DNA of 64,000 bases from Pseudomonas syringae (GTDB lineage: Bacteria > Pseudomonadota > Gammaproteobacteria > Pseudomonadales > Pseudomonadaceae), in the NCBI RefSeq assembly GCF_021606685.1, contig NZ_WKCB01000009.1, forward strand, positions 1 through 64,000, read 5' to 3'. The notes beneath the pieces are model-generated. The model made no database searches. It had not been told where the DNA came from and saw nothing but the letters and a program-made list of their open reading frames with translations. The translations under genes were made by a program, and so were the position numbers. Shown here piece by piece: positions 36,624-45,859 of the stretch. Each line of letters opens with the position of its first letter. The stretch's first letter is position 1.

Positions 36624-37526
36624 TCAGAGGTAATTGATGGTCAGGGTGTATTGGCTCTGGAAGGCACCGGCCGGGGATTGGCCGCTGGCCAATTGCGGGG
36701 TGAAACCCAGCCCCAGGCTGTTGCTGCCCTGGCGAAGTTGCAGAGTGCGCGGGCTGTTCAGGTTCACCGGCGTGTTATCGGCCCAGCGCGCCTGCATGTT
36801 CAGCCCCGCCAAGGTGGTGCGCGATACGCCGTTACTGGCGCTGACCACCGCTTGGCTGGGCACCAACGTAGCGGTGGCTTGCACGGCGGCTGGGCAGGTG
36901 ACTGACACCGAGGTGGATTGCTTCTGGTTACTGAGGTCGGCGCTGCTGATGGTGCCGAACGACAGGTCGACGCTGCTGGGTGAACTCAGGCTGCAGGAGG
37001 GCAGGTAGACCGTGTAGTTAAACGGGTACTGCATGAACCATTCGGCCCAATTGGCGTAGTTATGCGAGGTCACGCCGAGGTACAGCTGGACATAGCGCCG
37101 GCCCGTCGTACGGGGCGCCGTGCCCACCAGTCTGTACCGATAGGGCACCACCGTGTTGAGCGGCAGGCGGCGGCAAGGTCCGCCCAGGCAACTGGCCCCA
37201 TATTGGCCGAGGGGTAACTCGAGCATGTAGGTGTTGCTGTACGGGTCGACAAAGCGCAACTGGGCCTGGTCGGCACCCGACATGTAGGCGATCTGCGCAT
37301 TCATGCCAGCCGCATACGGGAAGGCCCGGCGAATGGTGCACGTGCCGGTATAGGTGATATCGATCGCCTGGCCCGGCGTGAACCGGTAGCCGTTGCTCGG
37401 GTAGCCAGGCATTGAGCATTCGAGGTTGCCGCCGATGAAGGCGTGCGCAGATTGCGGCAGGCCGCTCAATACCGCGCACACCAGCGCCAGCATCAGCCCT
37501 GCATGGGTTTTGGCGAAAATGTTCAT
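36624..37526 (-). CDS. Two-domain fimbrial tip adhesin
   Basis: A 300-aa exported protein, twice the size of a pilin. Signal peptide about 1-28. An N-terminal domain to about 170 has four Cys (LECSMPG, TCTIRR, ASCLGGPCRR) and many Tyr, unlike pilins. Residues about 172-300 form a pilin domain (LPSCSLSSPSSVDLSFG, VSVTCPA, YTLTINYL). This layout is that of tip adhesins; the ligand is unknown. The ATG at 37526 has AAGGA 9 nt upstream; a GTG at 37532 overlaps the usher stop. Confidence 0.75.
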   Translation of the reverse strand: MNIFAKTHAGLMLALVCAVLSGLPQSAHAFIGGNLECSMPGYPSNGYRFTPGQAIDITYTGTCTIRRAFPYAAGMNAQIAYMSGADQAQLRFVDPYSNTYMLELPLGQYGASCLGGPCRRLPLNTVVPYRYRLVGTAPRTTGRRYVQLYLGVTSHNYANWAEWFMQYPFNYTVYLPSCSLSSPSSVDLSFGTISSADLSNQKQSTSVSVTCPAAVQATATLVPSQAVVSASNGVSRTTLAGLNMQARWADNTPVNLNSPRTLQLRQGSNSLGLGFTPQLASGQSPAGAFQSQYTLTINYL

Positions 37527-37528
37527 GA

Positions 37529-40105
37529 TCACGAATCCTTGGCGCCCGACCCACCGGCCGCGCGCTCACAGTGAATGTTCAGTTGCGTAATCCCACCCTC
37601 GGCAGGACCGTCGTCTTGCAGTTTCAATTCGCGGCTGCACCACGCTTGCCCGTCCACGCTGATCACCAGGCGTGCCTCGGGCGGCACGCCGGTCAGGAAG
37701 GCGCGACCCTTGTCGGCCACCAGGGTGTTGCCCAACGAACGGCCGTCTGCCGCGAAGAGTTCGGCGCGGGCGGCAAAAGGCGCCGCTTCGCCGTGGGTGT
37801 CGCTGATGCGAAACAGAATGCGTTTGCCGCGCCGGGTGTCGAAGTCCGCCAGCACAAAGGCACCGCGGTTGGGCGTGACTTCCTGCACCGGCTCGGCGAT
37901 GTCGACGTCGGCGGGCATCGACTGGGTGTCCAGCGACACACGGTTCTTGCGATAGGGCAGGGCCGACGGCACCACCGTGTAACCATTGGCATTGGTGCGC
38001 ACCCCGCGCTTATTGCTGACCGCCACGTCGGCGGCCCCCGGCGTGGCGACGATCACGTTGGTTTCGCCCAGCGGTTGGCTGAACATGAGGTTGCTGCCGT
38101 ACGCCACCACCGACCCTTCCATGCCCAGGTCCAATTGGCGGTTGCCGCTGGACGCGTTGTAGGCGCCGCGCACAATCGCGCCGGGCGCGTCGTATTGGGC
38201 GGCAAAGGTGCCGCCCGCCTCGCGTTGAGGGCCGTTGACTTGCTGGGACACGCCCGCGCTGTAGGCCAGGGTGTCGTCTGCAAACGCGTTGCCGCTGAGG
38301 GTCGCGGTGCGTGATGCCGCGCCACGCCCGCTCTGGTTCATGTTGGCGGTGACCCGTTGGTTGCGCGTGCCGCCCAAGGGCATGCTGACGCTCAGGGACA
38401 CGCTGCGATCGTCGCTGTCGGCGCCTTTGTTGAGGCCCAGCCCGAGGGAGTAGGAAATGCTCCCGGAACTCACGCTGTAACCCAGCTGGACCGAGGTGTC
38501 GGCCTTGCCCTTGTCCCAATACGCGGTTTTCGACACGTTGGCGTATACCCCGCCGTAGCCGCCCAGTTGCTGGGACACGTTGGCGGTGAAGTTGCTTTTC
38601 ATGTGGCCGCTGCGGTACGTGTCCAGGGTTTGCCCGGCGTTGCGGCTGTTGAGCGCCTCGTTGAACGAGTAGTAGTCGCCGGTGGAGTAGCGGTAGCCGA
38701 TCAGGCTGAAATGGGTATCGGTGGCCGCCAGGGATTTGGAATAGCGAAAGCGGAACGACTGGCCGCTGGCGCTGGTTTTGTCATGGCCCATGGCGTCGCT
38801 GCGGGCGTGGGTCACGTCGACCGACACCGCGCCGAAGCCGGCAAAGTCATGGGCAAAACCCAGCAGGCCGGCGTTGTATTGCTCGCTGAGCAGGCTGGCG
38901 CCGAACAGCGTGGTGCTGCCGCTCAAACCACGGCGCAGGGAGGCCTGGAGGAAGGTCGGGGTTTGCTGCACAAACGCCGATTGCGCCGGGCGGTATTGGC
39001 CGGCAAAGAGCGAATAGCTTTGCTGCCCCTCGCGCAGCATGTAGGGCACCGACGAAAACGACTGGGTGTAGACCTGGCGCTGGCCATCCGGGCCCTCCAC
39101 CGTGACCTCGATGTCGCCGTTGCTGGCGGTGGGGTAAAGATCGGTCAAGGCAAACGGCCCGGAAGGCACCCACTGTTCGTGGATCACATAGCCGCGCTGG
39201 CGGATGATCACCCGCGAGCGGCCATTGGCGATGCCACGCACCACCGGCGCGAACTCGCGGGACTGGTCGGGCAGCATGTCCAGGTCCGAGGCGATGCCCA
39301 GGCCGCGATAGGGGATCGCGTCGAACAGGTCGCCCTCGGTGGTGGCATCGCCCAGGGTGGCAATCGCCATCATGTTGCCCATATCCCGCTGGGCATAGGT
39401 TTCCATCGACTCCCAGCGCCCGGTGTCGCCCGTGCCTTTCTGCCAGGTCGAGAAATTGCGCAGGCGCCAGGCCCCGGCATTGATGCCGCTGCGCAGGCTG
39501 CCGAACTGGTTCTGGCGGCGGCCGCTGTCGGAATCTGCGGTGCTGGCGCTGAAGCTGTAGTTGGTGAACGCCACGTTCTCACCGTCGCTCCACTGTCGAC
39601 GGCGCACCTCAAACGCAACGCTGCCGAGGTACGCCTGGGGAATCTCGATCGACAGCAACTGGCGGTTGAAGTCGTAGTCGTAGACCACCCCGGCCAGGCC
39701 TTGGTCGAAGGCGATGCAGGTGGTGTCGGCGTCGTGTCTGTTTTGCAGGGCCGTGTCGGCCACCCCCTGGGCGCGGAAAAACTCGCCATCCAGGCACGGA
39801 AACAGCCCGGTGGCCGAGCGGTCCGCCGTGCCGGTGGCGCGCACGAAACGCACATCGCGCTGCTCGACCGAATGCTGGTTGACCTGCACATCCACCCGAT
39901 AAATGCCCGGCAACTGGCCTTCGCTCATGGCGCTGACCTGTTGTTTCACGGCCGCCGAACTCTGCCCGCCGCCGATCTCGAGGAACGAAGCGTCGAACTC
40001 GTAACCGGCGTGTGCGGGGGCCAAGTGCAAGGCCACGACCGCCGCGAGCGGGCAGCCGAAAGCCTTCACGGCGCGACGGCGCGTGAATGGGGATGAACGG
40101 GGCAT
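37529..40105 (-). CDS. Outer-membrane fimbrial usher
   Basis: An 858-aa FimD/PapC-family usher, the outer-membrane pore that takes chaperone-bound subunits and assembles the fibre. Signal peptide ends APAHA; the mature start YEFDASFLEIGGG is the periplasmic N-domain that binds chaperones. The plug-region sequence (IRQRGYVIHEQWVPSGPF) and the long beta barrel follow; a C-terminal domain has a Cys pair (AWCSREL, NIHCERA). Lies 30 bp after the chaperone gene. Confidence 0.93.
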   Translation of the reverse strand: MPRSSPFTRRRAVKAFGCPLAAVVALHLAPAHAGYEFDASFLEIGGGQSSAAVKQQVSAMSEGQLPGIYRVDVQVNQHSVEQRDVRFVRATGTADRSATGLFPCLDGEFFRAQGVADTALQNRHDADTTCIAFDQGLAGVVYDYDFNRQLLSIEIPQAYLGSVAFEVRRRQWSDGENVAFTNYSFSASTADSDSGRRQNQFGSLRSGINAGAWRLRNFSTWQKGTGDTGRWESMETYAQRDMGNMMAIATLGDATTEGDLFDAIPYRGLGIASDLDMLPDQSREFAPVVRGIANGRSRVIIRQRGYVIHEQWVPSGPFALTDLYPTASNGDIEVTVEGPDGQRQVYTQSFSSVPYMLREGQQSYSLFAGQYRPAQSAFVQQTPTFLQASLRRGLSGSTTLFGASLLSEQYNAGLLGFAHDFAGFGAVSVDVTHARSDAMGHDKTSASGQSFRFRYSKSLAATDTHFSLIGYRYSTGDYYSFNEALNSRNAGQTLDTYRSGHMKSNFTANVSQQLGGYGGVYANVSKTAYWDKGKADTSVQLGYSVSSGSISYSLGLGLNKGADSDDRSVSLSVSMPLGGTRNQRVTANMNQSGRGAASRTATLSGNAFADDTLAYSAGVSQQVNGPQREAGGTFAAQYDAPGAIVRGAYNASSGNRQLDLGMEGSVVAYGSNLMFSQPLGETNVIVATPGAADVAVSNKRGVRTNANGYTVVPSALPYRKNRVSLDTQSMPADVDIAEPVQEVTPNRGAFVLADFDTRRGKRILFRISDTHGEAAPFAARAELFAADGRSLGNTLVADKGRAFLTGVPPEARLVISVDGQAWCSRELKLQDDGPAEGGITQLNIHCERAAGGSGAKDS

Positions 40106-40135
40106 GGGCGTTCCTGGTGGGGGCGTGCGCGTGTA

Positions 40136-40834
40136 TCAGTGAATGCGGATAAGAGGGGCGGTCACGATGCTGCCGTAGTCGTCGATGTAGCTGAGCGACA
40201 CTTCATCGCCCGCCTTGGCCTGGATCGGCAGTTCGCGCTGTTCGCCGGGGCGCAGCACCTCCGGCGCCTGAGTGATCGGCAGGCCGTTGAGCGTGAGTTC
40301 GCTGACCACCACGTGAAGCTTGGAGGCGTTGTTGAACTGCAATGCGCCCGCGTTGGACGTCCAGCCCACCTGGGCCACCGCGTCCTTGAGCGAGCCTTTG
40401 ACGCCGGCCGGGCGGTAAAACAGCTTGATGGTGGTCTTGAGGGCAATCTGCAGTACGTTCTTGCCTTTCTGGTCGTCGCTCATGGCCGGGATGGCCTTGA
40501 CGTTCATCAGGAACAGGCTTTCGCGGTCCTGGGGCACCTCGGTGCCGCCGGTGAAAATGATGCGCAGGATGTTTTCCTTGTTGGCATCCAGTCGAAACAG
40601 CGGCGGGGTCACGATAAAGCTGTCGACGCTTTCGTCATTGCCGCTGCCAAAGCGGCTCACCCAGGACTGCACCAGGTAGGGCGAGGTGTCTTCGCGATTG
40701 CTGACAGTGAGGTTGGCTTCGCTGGAAGCCCCGTCGTAGATCAGCCGTGTGGCGCCGACCGTGACGGCGGCGTTGGCAGCTGCGCTGTGCCACAGCGGGA
40801 ACAGGGCCAGCAAAAAATACAGGTTCAAACGCAT
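40136..40834 (-). CDS. Periplasmic fimbrial chaperone
   Basis: A 232-aa PapD-family chaperone that folds pilins by donor-strand complementation. Signal peptide about 1-22. The conserved Arg (ATRLIYDG) and Lys (TIKLFYRP) of the cleft are present, as are the G1 region (PLFRLDANKENILRI) and the family signature (PQDRESLFLMNVKAIP). The ATG at 40834 gives MRLNLYFLLALF; a reading that begins at 41044 runs through the upstream pilin gene and is not real. Confidence 0.93.
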   Translation of the reverse strand: MRLNLYFLLALFPLWHSAAANAAVTVGATRLIYDGASSEANLTVSNREDTSPYLVQSWVSRFGSGNDESVDSFIVTPPLFRLDANKENILRIIFTGGTEVPQDRESLFLMNVKAIPAMSDDQKGKNVLQIALKTTIKLFYRPAGVKGSLKDAVAQVGWTSNAGALQFNNASKLHVVVSELTLNGLPITQAPEVLRPGEQRELPIQAKAGDEVSLSYIDDYGSIVTAPLIRIH

Positions 40835-40854
40835 GATGAGGGACCTTTGGAAGT

Positions 40855-40879
40855 CCGTGGGCCGGCGAGCGGCCCACGG
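40855..40879 (-). other. Hairpin between major pilin and chaperone genes
   Basis: CCGTGGGCCG-GCGAG-CGGCCCACGG, a perfect 10-bp stem without a T run. Similar hairpins after major pilin genes protect the upstream mRNA and give more pilin than chaperone and usher. Confidence 0.6.
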
Positions 40880-40892
40880 TATTGACGAGCAA

Positions 40893-41471
40893 TTACTTGT
40901 AGGTAACGTCGAAGCTGGCCAGGGCGTGCACCTGGCCGGTGCCGATACCGGACGTGACTTGGGCGGTTTCGCCTTCGCCGACGGTGGTGTCAGCGATGGT
41001 GCGCACGTAGGCGGCGGTGAAGTCGAAGGTGTTGGACTGCGCACGCAGGTCGTAATCGGCGGTCGGCGTGTTCAGTGGCAGTTTGTTGCCGTTACGGGCG
41101 TCGGCGATCTGGATCGCGATGCCGCGTACCTGGTTTTCACCGGTCAAGCCCAGCAGGGTCGGGTCGGTGACGTCTTGCTGGCCGCTGAAGGTGATCGCGA
41201 CGCTGTTGCGGGTGGCGGTGCTGCAGTTGTCCAGGCTGATGGAAAACGGCTTGGCTTTGTCGGTGAGCACCGAGCCCACGGCGGGCGCGAAGTCAGCGAT
41301 ACGCACCGGGTCCAGGGTGACGGTTTTGTTCACGTCGCTGGTGGTGATGGTGCAGGCGTTGTCGGTGACCGAACCGGTGAATTCGATCTGCCCACCGGCC
41401 GCGTGTGCGGTGCCGGCCAGCAGCCAGCAAGCGCCGCAGGCGAGGGTGAGTTGGCTCAGTTTGTTCAGCAT
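40893..41471 (-). CDS. Major fimbrial subunit
   Basis: First gene of the operon: a 192-aa type-1 pilin. Signal peptide ends AGTAHAA; the start of the mature chain (GGQIEFTGSVTDNACTITT) and the C-terminus (VHALASFDVTYK) are the classic pilin donor strand and beta zipper, and the Cys pair lies in DNACTI and LDNCSTA. As the first gene, with a hairpin after it, it should be the main shaft protein. AAGGGG precedes the ATG. Confidence 0.88.
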   Translation of the reverse strand: MLNKLSQLTLACGACWLLAGTAHAAGGQIEFTGSVTDNACTITTSDVNKTVTLDPVRIADFAPAVGSVLTDKAKPFSISLDNCSTATRNSVAITFSGQQDVTDPTLLGLTGENQVRGIAIQIADARNGNKLPLNTPTADYDLRAQSNTFDFTAAYVRTIADTTVGEGETAQVTSGIGTGQVHALASFDVTYK

Positions 41472-41849
41472 TGCAATGCCCCTTTAGAGAGATGGATGGT
41501 TGTCTGCTCACGCTTGAGTGAGCCAATCCATGGTGCATTGCGGCCTTTTAAAGGCACATGAGACAGATCTTAAAAACTGGCGAAGTGATGGCCGTGCGAC
41601 CGGCGAGTCCATATCCGACGTCGGGCGTGATATTCTGCGCGCCATCTTGGTCTAGTCTCTCTCTGGTACGTACATCCGTATACGTCCTGGCGATTGGCTG
41701 TCGCCCAGGTAGCTGAAGCCAATAATGATAAGAAGTCAGCGCAGAAGGGACATAAAAGTGAGGTCGATACGTCGGCCTTGTGTGCTCACCCTGCGGCCTT
41801 GAGAGTCAGGGGCGGTGGGGCGGATGGCGTTTTATCATAGGTGCTACTG
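41472..41849. other. Regulatory region between fimbrial operon and mqo
   Basis: No gene in 378 bp. Candidate sites: a GCCTTT-T-AAAGGC palindrome (41543-41555), a TAAGA-N4-TCTCA dyad on the minus strand (41559-41572) with partial likeness to an RcsB box, and the near-symmetric GGTACGTACATCC...CGTATACGTCC (41665-41687). All are unproven. Confidence 0.4.
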
Positions 41850-43493
41850 ATGTTTAAAAAAGTAAACACTGCCCTGCTGGGGCTGGCTTTGTCGCTGGGG
41901 ATCACGTCCGTTCACGCGGAAGAGGCAAAGAAAGTCGATGTGCTGCTGATCGGCGGCGGCATCATGAGTGCGACCCTGGGTGTATGGCTCAATGAGCTGG
42001 AGCCGGGCTGGTCGATGGAAATGGTCGAGCGCCTCGATGGCGTGGCCGAAGAAAGCTCCAACGGCTGGAACAACGCCGGTACCGGTCACTCGGCCCTGGC
42101 TGAGCTGAACTACACCCCGGAAGACAAGAACGGCAACGTTGAGATCCCGAAAGCGGTCGAGATCAACGAAGCGTTCCAGATTTCCCGTCAGTTCTGGTCC
42201 TGGCAGGTCCAGCAGGGCGTGCTCAAGAACCCACGTTCGTTCATCAACGCCACGCCGCACATGAGCTTCGTGTGGGGTGATGAGAACATCAAGTTCCTGA
42301 AAAAGCGTTACGAAGCCCTCAAGGCGAGCCCGCTGTTCGCCGGTATGCAGTATTCCGAAGACCCGGCGCAAATCGCCAAGTGGGTTCCGCTGATGATGGA
42401 AGGGCGTGACCCGAACCAGAAAATCGCGGCCACCTGGAGCCCGCTGGGTACCGACATGAACTTCGGCGAGATCACCCGCCAGTTCGTCGCTCACCTGCAG
42501 ACCACGCCTAAGTTCGACCTCAAGCTGTCGAGCGAAGTGCAGGACATCACCAAGAACGCCGACGGTTCGTGGCGTGTGAGCTACAAAAACCTGAAAGACG
42601 GCACCAAGACCGAAACCGACGCCAAGTTCGTGTTCATCGGCGCTGGCGGCGGTGCACTGCACCTGCTGCAGAAGTCGGGCATTCCTGAAGCCAAGGAATA
42701 CGCTGGCTTCCCGGTAGGTGGTTCGTTCCTGGTGACCGATAACCCATCGGTTGCAGAACAGCACCTGGCCAAGGCCTACGGTAAGGCTTCGGTTGGCGCG
42801 CCACCGATGTCGGTTCCGCACCTGGACACCCGCGTGCTGGATGGCAAGCGCGTGATCCTGTTTGGCCCATTCGCGACCTTCTCGACCAAGTTCCTCAAAG
42901 AAGGCTCGTACCTGGACCTGCTGACCAGCACCACCACCCACAACATCTGGCCTATGACCAAAGTCGGTATTCGTGAATACCCACTGGTCGAGTACCTCGC
43001 CGGTCAACTGATGCTGTCCGATGACGACCGCTTCAAGGCCCTGCAAGAGTACTTCCCGAACGCCAAGCAATCCGACTGGCGCCTGTGGCAAGCCGGTCAG
43101 CGCGTGCAGATCATCAAGCGTGACGAAGAGCAGGGCGGCGTCCTGAAACTCGGTACCGAAGTGGTCAGCTCCGCCGACAACACCATCGCAGGCCTGTTGG
43201 GTGCATCGCCAGGCGCGTCCACCGCGGCTCCGATCATGCTGACCGTGCTGCAAAAAGTGTTCAAGGACAAGGTTGCGACCCCTGAGTGGCAGGCCAAACT
43301 GCACCAGATCGTACCGAGCTACGGCACCAAGCTGAACGACAACCCTGAAGCTGTTGCGAAGGAATGGGCCTACACCGCCGGTATCCTGCAATTGCCTCAA
43401 CCGCCGGTGATTCCGGCCATTGCTCCAAAGGCCACCGAGGCTGCCAAGCCTGCGGCTGAGCCGAGCAAGCCGGCGTCTGACCTGGCGCTGTAA
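41850..43493 (+). CDS. mqo: Malate:quinone oxidoreductase with N-terminal signal-like segment
   Basis: An FAD enzyme (547 aa) that oxidises malate to oxaloacetate and passes electrons to quinone. FAD motif [16 protein letters not shown] at 32-47, [20 protein letters not shown], and [14 protein letters not shown] near the C-terminal flavin site are family hallmarks. Two oddities: residues 1-23 look like a Sec signal peptide ([23 protein letters not shown]), and the last 30 residues are a Pro/Ala/Lys tail. MQO is normally a peripheral protein on the cytoplasmic face. Confidence 0.94.
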   Translation: MFKKVNTALLGLALSLGITSVHAEEAKKVDVLLIGGGIMSATLGVWLNELEPGWSMEMVERLDGVAEESSNGWNNAGTGHSALAELNYTPEDKNGNVEIPKAVEINEAFQISRQFWSWQVQQGVLKNPRSFINATPHMSFVWGDENIKFLKKRYEALKASPLFAGMQYSEDPAQIAKWVPLMMEGRDPNQKIAATWSPLGTDMNFGEITRQFVAHLQTTPKFDLKLSSEVQDITKNADGSWRVSYKNLKDGTKTETDAKFVFIGAGGGALHLLQKSGIPEAKEYAGFPVGGSFLVTDNPSVAEQHLAKAYGKASVGAPPMSVPHLDTRVLDGKRVILFGPFATFSTKFLKEGSYLDLLTSTTTHNIWPMTKVGIREYPLVEYLAGQLMLSDDDRFKALQEYFPNAKQSDWRLWQAGQRVQIIKRDEEQGGVLKLGTEVVSSADNTIAGLLGASPGASTAAPIMLTVLQKVFKDKVATPEWQAKLHQIVPSYGTKLNDNPEAVAKEWAYTAGILQLPQPPVIPAIAPKATEAAKPAAEPSKPASDLAL

Positions 43494-43505
43494 GCAACAC
43501 CGCCT

Positions 43506-43545
43506 AAAAAGCCCGCTGAACCGGTAACGGTCAGCGGGCTTTTTT
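43506..43545 (+). terminator. Bidirectional terminator after mqo
   Basis: A 14-bp stem AAAAAGCCCGCTGA / TCAGCGGGCTTTTT extended by CCG-GTAA-CGG past a bulged A, then T residues; 12 bp after the mqo stop and 12 bp before the stop of the convergent LysR gene. Confidence 0.93.
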
Positions 43546-43556
43546 GTGTGCGCCGT

Positions 43557-44393
43557 TCAGACCTTGAAGTGCCTGATTTGCTCATGCAGGTGCAACGCCA
43601 GCGCATTGCTGGTATCGCACAGCAGGTACAGATGCTGCGCGGGCAGCGCTGGCAGCCCGGTCATGTGCATAAGCCCTTCGCCCATGCGGCTTTGCTCCAT
43701 CAGGCCCACCGCCACACCGCTGCGCACACAGGCTTCGACCGCCGAGGAGTTGGGGCTTTCCAGCAACAAGCGGTGGTAAACCGCGTGATCCTGCAAGGCC
43801 TGCAGCGCGGCTGCGCGATACGGGCAACCGGCGATTGGCACCGTGATGGGAAGCGGCGCATGCGGGGGGTAACTGAACTGCGCGGCCGCTACCCACAGCG
43901 GTTGCACGGGGCCCAGGCGTTCACCCTGTGCCAGTGGGTGGGCGCTGACGGTGAGTGTCAGGTCCAGTTGGTTGGCCATAAACAGGTTCAGCAGTTCGCC
44001 ACTGGTGCGCGCTTCGACTTCCAGCTCCAATAGCGGGTTATCGGCAATCAACCGTGGCAGGAATGCCTCGATGAAGGCGGGTGCATAGGTGTCCGGCACG
44101 CCCAGGCGGATCTTGCCCTGCATGCGTTGCGGCATCAGGGAGATCAGCAGACGGTCGTGGCTTTTAAGAAACTCGGTGGTTTCGCCGAGCAATTTCTTGC
44201 CGTAAAGCGTTAACTCCACGCCCTGGTTGCTGCGGCTGAACAAGCGTTGGCCGACCTGATCCTCCAGCTTCTGTATCTGTGTCGTCACGGTAGAAGCGCT
44301 GCGGTGCACATGCTCGGCTGCTTCGTTGAAGCGCCCAAAACGCGCCACGGCGTGGAACGTGCGCAACAAATCGATATTCAGTTGTTTGGCCAT
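43557..44393 (-). CDS. LysR-family regulator
   Basis: A 278-aa LysR regulator: winged helix at 5-65 (FHAVARFGRFNEAAEHVHRSASTVTTQIQKLE) and effector domain with the usual GKIRLGVPDTYAPAF start. Divergent from an EamA-family exporter gene 99 bp away, its likely target. Confidence 0.92.
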   Translation of the reverse strand: MAKQLNIDLLRTFHAVARFGRFNEAAEHVHRSASTVTTQIQKLEDQVGQRLFSRSNQGVELTLYGKKLLGETTEFLKSHDRLLISLMPQRMQGKIRLGVPDTYAPAFIEAFLPRLIADNPLLELEVEARTSGELLNLFMANQLDLTLTVSAHPLAQGERLGPVQPLWVAAAQFSYPPHAPLPITVPIAGCPYRAAALQALQDHAVYHRLLLESPNSSAVEACVRSGVAVGLMEQSRMGEGLMHMTGLPALPAQHLYLLCDTSNALALHLHEQIRHFKV

Positions 44394-44492
44394 GGTTTCA
44401 CTATTGCGAATTGATGGTGCGGCTTATTCAAATATACAGAACTATGCCCAGCCCTTAGCCTTGGCGTCAACGTACATAAGGCGGGAGGCGTC

Positions 44493-45392
44493 ATGAAGCG
44501 ATCCACCCTGGGGCTGTTGCTGTTGCAAGGCGCGTTCGTCCTGTCATGGAGTTCGGGCTATATCGGCGCGAAGCTGGGCACCCAGGGAGGCGGCGCATTC
44601 AACCTGCTGTTCTGGCGATTCCTGTTGGTCTCGTTGTGCCTGGGATTGTTCTTGAACGTCAGGTTGTTCACGATTTCATGGGCGCAGGTGCGGCATTACG
44701 CGGTCATCGGTTTTCTCTCGCAGTGCCTGTACCTGAGTTGTCTCTACGTTGCGATCCAGAATGGCCTGGCGCCCGGCATTGCGGCAATCATCGCGGCGCT
44801 GCAGCCGTTGATGACCGCAGCCCTGTCGATCGGCAGTGCGACTGAACGCAGTGGCGGGTGGCAGTGGGCTGGGCTGATGCTCAGCTTTGGCGGGGTGTGC
44901 ATCGTGATCGCGGGGCAGTACGGCAGCGGCGGCGGTGGCGTCGGCCTGGGCTTGTACCTGTTGCCACTGGCCGCTGCCCTGGGGCTGACGCTGGCGACCT
45001 TGTACGAACGCCGCACGGTGCAACGCCAGGACGCGGGCCTGGTGTTGCCGCTGTTCATCCAGTCGCTGCTGACCTTGGTCGGCTTCACCGCTGCCGTGCT
45101 CTACACCGGCACGCTGAGTGTTCCCCACGACCCCGACGTGTTGGTCGCCATTGTCTGGCTCACCGTGTTCTCGACCTTCGTCGCTTACTTGAGCCTGTGG
45201 ATGTTGCTACGGGTGATGACGGCAACCCGTGTGGCAGCGCTGGTCTATCTGGAACCACCGGTCACCCTGGTATGGGCGGCGCTGATGTTTGGCGACGTGA
45301 TCCATGCTGCGACCTACGCCGGGATGGCCGTGGTCGGCGCCGGCCTGCTGCTGGTACGCCTCAAGCGACCGACCGTCGTGTGTGCATCTTGA
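44493..45392 (+). CDS. EamA/DMT-family transporter
   Basis: A 299-aa inner-membrane protein of ten helices with two EamA repeats (SWSSGYIGAKLGTQG in the first; TVFSTFVAYLSLWMLL and YLEPPVTLVWAALMFGD in the second). DMT proteins export amino acids and other metabolites; the substrate is not evident. Probably under the divergent LysR regulator. Confidence 0.9.
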   Translation: MKRSTLGLLLLQGAFVLSWSSGYIGAKLGTQGGGAFNLLFWRFLLVSLCLGLFLNVRLFTISWAQVRHYAVIGFLSQCLYLSCLYVAIQNGLAPGIAAIIAALQPLMTAALSIGSATERSGGWQWAGLMLSFGGVCIVIAGQYGSGGGGVGLGLYLLPLAAALGLTLATLYERRTVQRQDAGLVLPLFIQSLLTLVGFTAAVLYTGTLSVPHDPDVLVAIVWLTVFSTFVAYLSLWMLLRVMTATRVAALVYLEPPVTLVWAALMFGDVIHAATYAGMAVVGAGLLLVRLKRPTVVCAS

Positions 45393-45522
45393 AGGCTGTG
45401 GGTTCAGCAAGCTGACAGACACCACCTGCTAAAAAGAGCTCAGAGCCCAGCAGGAGCGAGGCTGCAACCAGGGGGGATTTTCAGCCGTTCAAGCAGTGGG
45501 CGTCAGCGCCCGAGGGGTAGTT

Positions 45523-45852
45523 ATGTGGCTACGTTATGCAGCAGTGGCGGCCATGGTCGTCGCGGCGTCCGGATGCGTGCAAGAGCGCGTGGTGCACGAG
45601 CGCCGGCCGGTGCAGCGTGAGTATGTGGAAGTCGTCGCGCCGCAACCGCCGCCGGTCCAGGTGATCGAGGTCGAGCCGCCCGTGCGCTACGGCTATGTCT
45701 GGTCACGCGGTTACTGGCGTTGGGACGGCGGGCGCTACGTTGCGGTGCACGGCCATTGGGAGCCGGTTCGAGAAGGCTATCGGTATGTGCACCCGCACTG
45801 GGTACAGCGTAGCGATGGTTACCACTGGCAGGGCGGTGGCTGGGTTCGCTGA
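45523..45852 (+). CDS. YXWGXW-repeat lipoprotein
   Basis: A 109-aa putative lipoprotein. The signal peptide ends in a lipobox (AASGC, Cys at about residue 19), followed by a Pro/Val-rich stretch and three Trp/Tyr/Gly-rich repeats (YGYVWSRGYWRWDGG, VHGHWEPVREGYRYVHPHW, DGYHWQGGGW) of the YXWGXW type. Exported, function unknown. The ATG at 45523 suits the lipoprotein signal; the GTG-type starts upstream do not. Confidence 0.75.
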   Translation: MWLRYAAVAAMVVAASGCVQERVVHERRPVQREYVEVVAPQPPPVQVIEVEPPVRYGYVWSRGYWRWDGGRYVAVHGHWEPVREGYRYVHPHWVQRSDGYHWQGGGWVR

Positions 45853-45859
45853 GCCAAGG

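Noticed and set aside
38357..40096. 579-codon open frame on the plus strand
   Set aside because: Antisense shadow of the fimbrial usher, with the same low-complexity look and no recognisable domain.
41844..43400. 518-codon open frame on the minus strand
   Set aside because: Antisense to mqo, which matches its family from end to end.
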